Shown piece by piece: positions 26,912 to 34,898 of a stretch of DNA of 64,000 nucleotides. The DNA is from Anaerolineales bacterium (GTDB taxonomy: Bacteria; Chloroflexota; Anaerolineae; 4572-78; J111). The notes below the pieces were generated by a model. The model had not been told where the DNA came from. It did no database searches and was given only the letters and a program-made list of their open reading frames with translations. A program made the position numbers and the translations under genes. The first letter of the stretch is position 1, and every line of letters starts with the position of its first letter. The stretch lies in assembly GCA_020634855.1 (NCBI GenBank), contig JACKAU010000004.1:186001-250000 (forward strand), written 5' to 3'.

Positions 26912-27364
26912 TTAGGACGTTTTTTCCAGTTCTGACGGGCTTTCCGTAGACGCCATTTCTTCCGGCGGCGGCTCGAAGGCGGGGGGGGGGGGCCCGAAAT
27001 TGGGCGGCTCCGGCTCATCTTGCATGATCAGGTTGCCGCGAAAATAACCCTCTTCATCGAGCAAAAAGCTGCCGACGTCAACATCGCCCCAAACTTTGCC
27101 CGTACTCAGAATTTCCAGCCGACCGCGAGCCGTAATGCGACCGGTCACTGCCCCGCTCACCGAGACATTCTCGGCCTCCAAATCTGCGGCCACTTTAGCC
27201 TCCGGGCTAATAACGATATTGCCCAGAGTTTTGATCAAACCTTCTTCACAAACTCCATCGATCCGCACACTCCCGTCGCAGACCATGGTTCCCTTGAAGT
27301 TTGTGTTTGGTCCAATCACCGTTTCGATTTTGTCGATGGGTGTCGATTTGTTTCTACCCAGCAC
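26912..27364 (-). CDS. Bactofilin (polymer-forming cytoskeletal protein)
   Basis: A 150-residue bactofilin. GTG 27364 has AGGAGG five bases upstream. Residues about 15-110 carry the right-handed beta-helix pattern with hydrophobic positions every few residues (IGPNTNFKGTMVCDG, VRIDGVCEG-type turns, VSVSGAVTGRITARGRLEI). Bactofilins polymerise without nucleotides at the inner membrane and scaffold cell-shape or polysaccharide machinery. The C-terminus is acidic and Pro-rich. A run of twelve C on the coding strand (26981-26992) encodes four prolines there, and a one-base slip would replace the tail with a long basic one. A terminator follows at 26852. Confidence 0.85.
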   Translation of the reverse strand: MLGRNKSTPIDKIETVIGPNTNFKGTMVCDGSVRIDGVCEEGLIKTLGNIVISPEAKVAADLEAENVSVSGAVTGRITARGRLEILSTGKVWGDVDVGSFLLDEEGYFRGNLIMQDEPEPPNFGPPPPAFEPPPEEMASTESPSELEKTS

Positions 27365-27468
27365 ATTTCCCTCCTGATTACTTCTAGGGAGAGAAATATA
27401 CTCTAGGTGGGGGTAATTGTCAACGATAAGCCGGGGAAGTCGGTTAGAAAAAAATTTGCCGAGTAGCG

Positions 27469-29739
27469 TTATGATCCACTTTTCATAATTATCGGCAAGA
27501 ATAATTCTGCCGGATATTTGAGATTAGGCGGTTTGTTTATGGCCGTATCCGTAATGCAGCCGGCTTGTTGGCTGCACAGCCAGGCCGTATTGGCGATGTA
27601 GACCGGGCGGCAAATACGGGGGCCGAGAGTGTAGATGGAGTCTTCAGTATCGACGGTGACCTCCAGTGTGGCGGTTGAGACAATTGTTTCTAAAGGACCA
27701 ATGTCAATTGGAAATTGGGTCATAAGCAGACCATTACCCAGATTAGGGTTATTAACCTTAATCGACGGCAAGGCACGACCGTTATATTTAACCGTCACGG
27801 TCGTTAAGCGAGTGTCTGGCTGCATATTGTCTTGCCAGTAGGTGATATCCATAAAAGGAATAATGACGTCCATGGTTTGGGTGGTAACGGAGGGGATATC
27901 AAAGGTGTAGGTAAATGTTTTAGTTGTAGCCAGCAAGCCTTCTAGTTCAGATACGGCAAAAGGGGGATCATCTTTATCGAATAGGAATATCGCATTCAAC
28001 TCACGGGGATTCTGGGTGATAACGGTTACCTGGCCTTGATCTAGCGCGGATTGGGGAATATCGGCGGCCCAAACAGATGCACTGATGGGACCACGGGTGG
28101 TTACTAATAGGTTGGCCGGTTGATCGGCAACGGTCGGGGTGCTGTTGTCAGTAGACTTCATCCCCAACCACATCTGTGAAATTTTGGTATTGGGAGGGAT
28201 TTGTACGTTTATTATGTTGGGGGCGAGTGGGGGTTGTTGGGTAACGCCGTTGGCCCAAAAGCGGGTCGTGTCGCAGGTAACGGGTACGGGAAGAATGTAA
28301 GATACGTTTGAGCCGGTTGCCAGTGTAGATATTGTTTCAGGCGGTTTTTTTGAGCTTAGAAATAAAGGAACCTTGACCTGAAACGAGACTTGCCCTGATT
28401 CGCCGGGTGAAACATCGCCCAGGTTCCAGACCACGGTTGAACCATTCACTTGACCGGGATCGGAAATTGAGTCAGGGATCAACTCGACGTTGAAGGGGAT
28501 GACGTCAGTAATGGTCATAGTTTGGGTGATAAAGCTGTTGTTGGCGTAAGCTAGGGTATAGGTGATGGTATCGGTTTCATGGATAGGGCCGGCGGGATCG
28601 CTCGATTTGGTAAGGGCGAGGGGTGGGGTGAAGTAAACCTGAGATTGATTGACATCGCTACCGTTTTGTGTTTTTGTTTGCCCACCAATAACATAAAGGC
28701 TTCCATTATTGGCCAATACAGCAGTATGTCGATATAAAGGTGTAGGAAGTTCAAGCTCAGGTTCTTCTAACCATTGGGTTGGATGATTGGGATCGCCGCT
28801 TAATCGGCCATCATTCTCAATGTGGGCGGAATAAACTTTGGAGGAAAGGTCTCCATTTTGCTTTAGACCGCCGATAACATAGATGCGCCTTTCAGCTTCG
28901 GGGACAACTGCGGCATGATAAGCTAGAGAGATCGGCAAGGTAACTGAGAGTTGAGTCCACTCGCTAACTTCGTTATCTTCAATAGAGGCGAAATAAACCG
29001 ATTGTGAGATATTCGAACGCCGGTCTCCATTCTCAAAGCCGCCGATAACATAAATCTTTCCATTGAAAGCCACAGAAGCGTGTGCGGCTCGAGCGGGCGA
29101 AAGTTGCGTCACCGCTGTCCATTTGTTATCAGCGGGGGTGCAATTGTCAGATAGATTGAGAACATCGACCCTGCCTGTGACTCTATTATCCGCTGGATCT
29201 CGAAACCCACCGATAGCATAAAGTTTATTGCCGCTAATAATGAGCGTGTGCAAGTATCGGGCGGAAAAACCGGCAATATTTTTTTCTTGCCATTCGATCT
29301 GATGATTGGGGCCAAGTTGTCCAATTAACGTGGAAGATTGGGCTTCATCTCCAGTACGCCCGCCTACCATATATACGCAGCCCTCTTTGGAAACGACAGC
29401 AGGAGCATATATTAGTGTTTTGTTTAATTGCTGATCTTTATTCCACGTAGTTAAGCGGCCATTGTTATCGATTTTACTATGGTAAACATCTCTAGCTTGA
29501 TGCTCTAAATCTTTACCCCCTCCGATTACATAAATAGTATCTTCAATGGCCACTGCTGCGTGTCTAGACAACCCCTCATTAACTGGCAATTGACCGGCAG
29601 ATACCCAATCTGGATTGTCTTCCGCCAAAGCCAGATTGTGCAAAATGGTCAGAACAAGGATAAGAAGCCCTAAGGCTAACCCCAGGGCTCTAACAAATTG
29701 GGTCAAGATTTTAGTATACTGCCAAATCTTGTAGTCCAT
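27469..29739 (-). CDS. Secreted kelch-repeat protein with DUF11 domain
   Basis: A 756-residue exported protein. ATG 29739 is preferred to an upstream GTG (29784). A signal peptide or anchor runs about residues 10-40 (ALGLALGLLILVLTILHNLAL, followed by AEDNPDW). Six or more kelch repeats (about 45-390) show the pattern IYVIGG, RHTAV, ARAAHASVAFNGKIYVIGG, forming a beta-propeller. A DUF11-type immunoglobulin fold follows (about 385-470, ITDVIPFNVELIP, NLGDVSPGESGQVSFQV), then a beta-rich C-terminal region with Cys pairs (CDTTRF, CRPVY, CSQQAGC). It is probably a cell-surface or extracellular protein; the ligand is unknown. The SH3b gene ends 66 bases upstream on the same strand, so the two form a likely pair. 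Confidence 0.8.
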   Translation of the reverse strand: MDYKIWQYTKILTQFVRALGLALGLLILVLTILHNLALAEDNPDWVSAGQLPVNEGLSRHAAVAIEDTIYVIGGGKDLEHQARDVYHSKIDNNGRLTTWNKDQQLNKTLIYAPAVVSKEGCVYMVGGRTGDEAQSSTLIGQLGPNHQIEWQEKNIAGFSARYLHTLIISGNKLYAIGGFRDPADNRVTGRVDVLNLSDNCTPADNKWTAVTQLSPARAAHASVAFNGKIYVIGGFENGDRRSNISQSVYFASIEDNEVSEWTQLSVTLPISLAYHAAVVPEAERRIYVIGGLKQNGDLSSKVYSAHIENDGRLSGDPNHPTQWLEEPELELPTPLYRHTAVLANNGSLYVIGGQTKTQNGSDVNQSQVYFTPPLALTKSSDPAGPIHETDTITYTLAYANNSFITQTMTITDVIPFNVELIPDSISDPGQVNGSTVVWNLGDVSPGESGQVSFQVKVPLFLSSKKPPETISTLATGSNVSYILPVPVTCDTTRFWANGVTQQPPLAPNIINVQIPPNTKISQMWLGMKSTDNSTPTVADQPANLLVTTRGPISASVWAADIPQSALDQGQVTVITQNPRELNAIFLFDKDDPPFAVSELEGLLATTKTFTYTFDIPSVTTQTMDVIIPFMDITYWQDNMQPDTRLTTVTVKYNGRALPSIKVNNPNLGNGLLMTQFPIDIGPLETIVSTATLEVTVDTEDSIYTLGPRICRPVYIANTAWLCSQQAGCITDTAINKPPNLKYPAELFLPIIMKSGS

Positions 29740-29805
29740 TCTGATCTGTCTTATGAATATAAGCAAGGGGTGTTTAAGTATCACGCTCCCGTTACTACAG
29801 GGCCG

Positions 29806-30852
29806 TCAGTCGCAGGGAGGTTCACCACAGGAACCACTTGGCTTTGAAATATTCGTTTCATTTCCACCACCGCCTTTAGCCGGAGTATAGAAGAAGAACC
29901 GCTGTTCACTCTCTTGGCTCAACTCAGTCACCAGGTCGCCGTCCCACATCTGGTAAGGCCAGCCGGATTGAATGATCCAATCTTTAAGTTTAGCATTTTG
30001 CCCTTTAACAACCGTTACGGTCCAAAAGTATTTGCCGGAACGTTCCTGACTAATATTGAAATCAAACGGCGGAACTTTGACCCAGCCTAAGGCAGGGTGA
30101 TAATCGGTAATGCTTTCATGCCAGATTCTGACCTCGAAATATTCGTCGTCGGCTAATGTGCCATCCCAGGTCCAGGTTAATGGGGGAAACGTACCGTAGG
30201 AGCCTGAGCCGTTATCCGGCGCTGTCGGGATAGGAACCGAGTAGCTGGTACTAGTGGGAATAGGGGTGGCAGTAGGGGCCAATGTTATCGTAGATATTGG
30301 CGGAGTTGGGGGGGCGACTATTAATATGTTATTTTTATCAGTATTGAACTGAATGTATTGAGAAGAAGCCGAGACCCATCCTGAAGCAGTTCGATTATCA
30401 GCCCTAACTTGAATCCAGCCGCTATCTTCAGTTCGTCCTTGAATACTTAGGGAATCCCCCTTTTTAAGAAAATTGACGATGTCATAATCAGTTCCAGGCC
30501 CAGATCGTAAATTGAGGCCATTTGAAGCAATAACTACAGCATCAGGTGTGGGGATAATGGGAGCAGTGCTAGTGGGAATGGGGGCGTCTGTGGACGTTGG
30601 GGTGGCGGTGGTGGTGACCGTAGGCGTAGATGTAGGTGGATCAGGTTCGATGGTAGAGGTAGGCGTCGGAGTGAGAGTGGGTGACTTGGTTGCCGTAGAA
30701 ACGGATGTGGGGGCTTTCGTCGGTGTAAAGGTCGGTGACTCAACTATAGCAATGGCCTTTTGTACTCGCGAAAAAGCCGCTATCGATAATGCCAAAACAA
30801 CTATCGAGGCTAACAGCATAACCAATCCGATAATTTTACTTGCGCTTATCAT
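29806..30852 (-). CDS. Membrane-anchored SH3b-domain protein
   Basis: A 348-residue protein with an N-terminal membrane span (about 5-27, LVMLLASIVVLALSIAAF) and a Thr/Pro-rich stalk. A bacterial SH3 domain follows (about 105-175, GLNLRSGPGTDYDIVNFLKK, GWIQVRADNRTASGWV), then a second linker and a beta-sandwich with the extracellular signature FPPLTWTWDG. The end is Gly/Cys-rich (SGSCGEPPCD). ATG 30852 is used, with AAGGAA seven bases upstream; an ATG at 30873 is possible. SH3b domains bind peptidoglycan or proteins. The region 30853-31076 above it is AT-rich and likely holds its promoter, so it may not be cotranscribed with the ATPase-pseudokinase gene. Confidence 0.78.
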   Translation of the reverse strand: MISASKIIGLVMLLASIVVLALSIAAFSRVQKAIAIVESPTFTPTKAPTSVSTATKSPTLTPTPTSTIEPDPPTSTPTVTTTATPTSTDAPIPTSTAPIIPTPDAVVIASNGLNLRSGPGTDYDIVNFLKKGDSLSIQGRTEDSGWIQVRADNRTASGWVSASSQYIQFNTDKNNILIVAPPTPPISTITLAPTATPIPTSTSYSVPIPTAPDNGSGSYGTFPPLTWTWDGTLADDEYFEVRIWHESITDYHPALGWVKVPPFDFNISQERSGKYFWTVTVVKGQNAKLKDWIIQSGWPYQMWDGDLVTELSQESEQRFFFYTPAKGGGGNETNISKPSGSCGEPPCD

Positions 30853-31076
30853 ATCAATTCCTTGTCTCCACATCTTTCATAGCTTGGTTTTTTAGAGTCG
30901 ATTATGATGAGTTTGAGGATATAAATTTGTGGTCAATTGAAAACTAACACCAAGTTTAACCGAAAGTTGTGATTATTATCTGCCAGAATTGTGGCAATTT
31001 CCTGGCAGAATGTGGCGTTGATGGGTTACCGTTTGTTACGGTCGGTTAATGGATGTCATAGGATTTTGGTTGTTAT

Positions 31077-34000
31077 TTAACGGTCGCGTCTTTGGAAATA
31101 GAGCCATCCTCCCCAAGAAATTGCGGCAGTTATACCGGCTATAACAAAAATTGTTGTCAATAACGCCATCGATACAAACTCGGGTTGTAAAATAATCGCG
31201 ATTAGAAGACCTATCACGCTGCCAAAAAGCAACGCTGGTATCAAGGCAACCAAGGCAAATTGACGCCCTTTCCTGACATCTTCCAGTTCTTGTTGGGCGA
31301 GATTGGGTTTGGCCTTCTCTTTATCCAGTTCGTCTCTTGTCTCCGTTAGGACGCCGGTCAGGTTGGCCAAATCTTGCTTTAACCGTGTTTCTACCGCACC
31401 TGCCTCTTTTTTGGCTTTGACCAACTCGTCATCCCGACGGCCGATATCCTCAATCAATATGCCGATCAATCTTCTCTTAATGCGCAGTTTCACTTGGAGG
31501 ATGGCGGCTTCAATTTTTAGGATAGCGGCCTGTAAATTTTGCAGCAGCTCAAATGTAGGGTCACTTTCGATAGCTTGTTGTTCAGTTTCAATACGGCGCA
31601 GATAGTCAGGGATAGCCTTAATCGAGTCGCCTCTGTCCAGAATAGCTTCATCGGCATGAAATTTTTGGAGCCAATCTTCAACCAAATTGGCCGTTTCATG
31701 GGCATTGAGTTTCAGAAAAGCCTCTCGCTGCTGTTGAATTTTTTGTCTGATTTCGTTTAAGTCCCCATGGCATACTTCAATCTCAGACTGAGCGGCGACC
31801 CCATTTTTGACGGCCTGTTCCAGCAAGCCGCCAATACTTTGCACGACTTCATCTTCACATTCTTGCAATTTTTGCTGTTTCGCTTCAATTGTGCCTGAAA
31901 TGTTGGCCGCGGACCATGGTTTGAGCTGATCTTTTAATCGTTCGATCTGTCCCTGTTTGAGCTGTATGAATCGATCACTTAGAGGACGAAAGACCGGTAA
32001 GATAATCCATTCTTTGGGAAACTCGCCCTCTTTGGTCACATGGAATAATCCCCACAACCAGCGCGCTACATCTCTATATTCGTAATTACCGGTCTTAATA
32101 AATTCTTGCTTTAGATAATCTAAAGCTGTTTGATAGTCTTGAATTTCGATATATTCGAGAAATTGGTGATATTTGCCGGTGTAATCAACAATGAGTCTCA
32201 AATCAGTGATCGTCTGTTTTAAATCAAGACCCAATTCCTGAGATAGTTCAGGATAATCCGTTTTTTCGATGTCGCGAATGGCGTGGTAATGTTTTAGGGC
32301 GGTTGTATGGTCAGGTTCGGCCTTTTGAAGGGCTTCATTCGCTAATTTAACCCGTAACACGGCCTGTTCCTTAAGATTGCTCTTTCTGTTATCGGGCCAG
32401 GTTTGCCGATCAGGTTCAAGTTTAGCCAAATTCCGGTAGGCCTGGTCAATCGTCAGGTAAGGTTGGAATATATCATCTCGATTTGACCCGCCCGAACTTT
32501 GCGGTTGGTCAATTTCTGCTTGGGCGGTGGCTATCTTTTGTTGTTCGTAGTCAATAAGCCGGCCAACGGCTAGTTGTTCCATTTGCTGGGAGAAGTCCGT
32601 ATTTTCAGGATAGCCGGCTAGGGTACGGCGAATTGTTTGGTAGTGAGTCACGGCCTCATCATAATGCTGCTGTTCCCAGGCATTTTCGGCCATCCGACTC
32701 AAAATTTGCAGATACTGTTGCCCCGCTTCCGTAGAAAGGTCAGGCTCTTTTTCAAAGGCTTTCTGATAATCAGCCAGGGCTTCAGTAATTTGCTCATGTT
32801 GTAATCGAATCCGCCCGCGTAAAATCAAGGCATCCAGATAGTCGGGGTAGGTATCCAGCGCGGCCTCAACCATCGGCAAGGCTTTTTCGTAATCATAAGA
32901 TCCACTTTGGATGTAGAGCTGCGCGGCCTCAATGATGCTGGCTGCTCGCTTTTTCTGTTCAGTCTGTTCAAATTGCTCGGCTTGTTCGTTAGCCATATCA
33001 ACCGCTGCCAGAAAGACCTCCACCGATTGGTATCGCCCCTGCGGGTTTGGGGTTACCGATCGATGAATGACGTCATCAAAGAAAGCATACTGTCTGGGAA
33101 ATCCCTCAGATAAGGTGGGCAGCGGTTCGCCCGGTTGCCAGGTTGACGGTAGTTTTCCCACCAACATTTCAAAGAGGGTAACGCCCAACCCGTAAATATC
33201 AAGAGCTGGGCTTACGTGATCAGGTTGATCTCTGTATTCAGGCGCTACGTAGTGAGGGGTTAGAATAAGGGGATCGGATTGAGGCAACGTATAAGGGGGT
33301 TCCAGTAGAAATTTGGCAAAGCCAAAATCGGTTAAAACTACACGTAATGTTTCGTCGCGGCGATCAAGCAAGATGTCACTGGGATTTATGGCCAGATGAA
33401 AAATGGATTGGTGGTGGACGCAGCTTAAAGCCGCGCCGACCTGTTTTATAATTTCGACGGCCTCATTTCGAGGTAGTGGACCGGCTTTCAACTGGCGGCG
33501 CAAGTTGCCGGTAGGAACATACTCCATGGCCATGTACAATGTCTTTTCATCGCTCCAGCCTACATCAAATATCTCGACAACATTAGTATGATGGGCTTCG
33601 GCCACTTTTTTGGCGGTGTTCTCTAAATGTTCCGCATAATGCAGCCAGCCATCTTCATTCGTGTCTTCAGGAATGTACAACACCTTTAAAGCCACGGTTT
33701 GAGCCGGATTTCTCTCTTTTTTCTCAGCCAGGAAAACCGTTACCAGCCCTTGTTTACTGATTCGATAAAGGATTTTGTATTTATCACCCAACCCTAAGCC
33801 TAAGCTTTTCAATATCTCGCCGGCCCAGGTCGAGTTAAATGCTTGCGCGTAAAGTTTATTTCTAACTTCTAATTGACCGTGTTTAGCTAAAATCAACCCG
33901 TAGAGTTTTAATCGCGTAATAGGGGGCGACTGTTTATCATCAGGGACAGAGGTATCGGGCTTTAAGATTCGCTTGTAAACGCGCAGCATTTCTTGAGCGT

Positions 34001-34898
34001 AGGAGTCGCCAATAACTCTACTTTGGACGAACTGAAGATTGGTTTCCGCCCGGCTCTCGGCTGCCAAGAATAACTCTCGAACAAGATCATTTACGAGATT
34101 GGGATTAACGCTATCACTTTGTAACGCTCTCTTTAACACCGCGTCACACAATTTTTGAGTGAGATAAGGGTGACCGCGCGTCCAGGCATAAATTTGGTTA
34201 AAATAATGGCGGCCGTGTTCAGGGTAAGCCTCTTGCAAGGCCTGATGAAAAGGAAGACACTCGTCTTCGGTGAAATCGTTTAACGCGATCTCCATGCCGA
34301 TGTTAAACGGGGTTCGGGTGTTATCTTTAATCAATTCATCCGGGGTGGCAACACCTAACAGCACAAACGTAAGGCGACGATAGGGGCGCTCTTGGACGCG
34401 ATCATTGTAAATCGTGCGAATGGCGGCAAAGAAATCATCCGTAAAACTGAGTCCCAGCGTCATGTCAATCTCATCGATAAAAATGACAACGGGTTGTTTT
34501 ATTGTTTCCAATACCATCCGGCGTAAGAATAAGCTAAATTTTTGGGTGGCGGTAGATTTAGAAGGTATCTTTTGCCACCAAGTCTGGGTGTCAATTTTAA
34601 GATTTAAGCGATCGGCCAGATCGGTGATGAGGCTAAAGTACCACCGGTCGGCATCGGGAATTTTGCCGATACGGTTCAAGTCGATGCGAGCGGTTCGAAT
34701 GCCTTCGTGGTTCAGCTTTTCGGCTACAGCGTTCATTAAGCTTGATTTGCCAATCTGCCGGCTGGCCAGCACGTAGCAAAACTCACCGGCCCGGCAAGCT
34801 TCAAGGAGGGTATCATCGGCCGGTCGTTTGATATAAGTACCTTGATTGGCTTGGACCGCGCCGCCGACAGTAAAGCGAATAGGTTGTTTATCAGGCAT
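31077..34898 (-). CDS. AAA_35-type ATPase fused to a pseudokinase, TPR/coiled-coil region and membrane anchor
   Basis: A 1,273-residue protein. Residues 1-330 form an AAA_35-type ATPase: opening VGGAVQANQGTYIKRPADD, Walker A ASRQIGKSS (about 45-53), Walker B VVIFIDEIDMTL (about 132-143). Residues about 370-655 are a kinase fold with VALKVL (ATP lysine near 403), an EYVPTGNL hinge and an intact DFG near 529. The catalytic loop is HLAINPSDIL in place of HRDLKPxNIL: the catalytic Asp is Ala, and the following Lys and Asn are Asn and Asp. This makes it a predicted pseudokinase. TPR repeats and coiled coils follow (about 655-1200), then two spans near the C-terminus (about 1215-1265). Its ATG overlaps the upstream stop by eight bases, so the two genes are translationally coupled. 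Confidence 0.85.
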   Translation of the reverse strand: MPDKQPIRFTVGGAVQANQGTYIKRPADDTLLEACRAGEFCYVLASRQIGKSSLMNAVAEKLNHEGIRTARIDLNRIGKIPDADRWYFSLITDLADRLNLKIDTQTWWQKIPSKSTATQKFSLFLRRMVLETIKQPVVIFIDEIDMTLGLSFTDDFFAAIRTIYNDRVQERPYRRLTFVLLGVATPDELIKDNTRTPFNIGMEIALNDFTEDECLPFHQALQEAYPEHGRHYFNQIYAWTRGHPYLTQKLCDAVLKRALQSDSVNPNLVNDLVRELFLAAESRAETNLQFVQSRVIGDSYAQEMLRVYKRILKPDTSVPDDKQSPPITRLKLYGLILAKHGQLEVRNKLYAQAFNSTWAGEILKSLGLGLGDKYKILYRISKQGLVTVFLAEKKERNPAQTVALKVLYIPEDTNEDGWLHYAEHLENTAKKVAEAHHTNVVEIFDVGWSDEKTLYMAMEYVPTGNLRRQLKAGPLPRNEAVEIIKQVGAALSCVHHQSIFHLAINPSDILLDRRDETLRVVLTDFGFAKFLLEPPYTLPQSDPLILTPHYVAPEYRDQPDHVSPALDIYGLGVTLFEMLVGKLPSTWQPGEPLPTLSEGFPRQYAFFDDVIHRSVTPNPQGRYQSVEVFLAAVDMANEQAEQFEQTEQKKRAASIIEAAQLYIQSGSYDYEKALPMVEAALDTYPDYLDALILRGRIRLQHEQITEALADYQKAFEKEPDLSTEAGQQYLQILSRMAENAWEQQHYDEAVTHYQTIRRTLAGYPENTDFSQQMEQLAVGRLIDYEQQKIATAQAEIDQPQSSGGSNRDDIFQPYLTIDQAYRNLAKLEPDRQTWPDNRKSNLKEQAVLRVKLANEALQKAEPDHTTALKHYHAIRDIEKTDYPELSQELGLDLKQTITDLRLIVDYTGKYHQFLEYIEIQDYQTALDYLKQEFIKTGNYEYRDVARWLWGLFHVTKEGEFPKEWIILPVFRPLSDRFIQLKQGQIERLKDQLKPWSAANISGTIEAKQQKLQECEDEVVQSIGGLLEQAVKNGVAAQSEIEVCHGDLNEIRQKIQQQREAFLKLNAHETANLVEDWLQKFHADEAILDRGDSIKAIPDYLRRIETEQQAIESDPTFELLQNLQAAILKIEAAILQVKLRIKRRLIGILIEDIGRRDDELVKAKKEAGAVETRLKQDLANLTGVLTETRDELDKEKAKPNLAQQELEDVRKGRQFALVALIPALLFGSVIGLLIAIILQPEFVSMALLTTIFVIAGITAAISWGGWLYFQRRDR

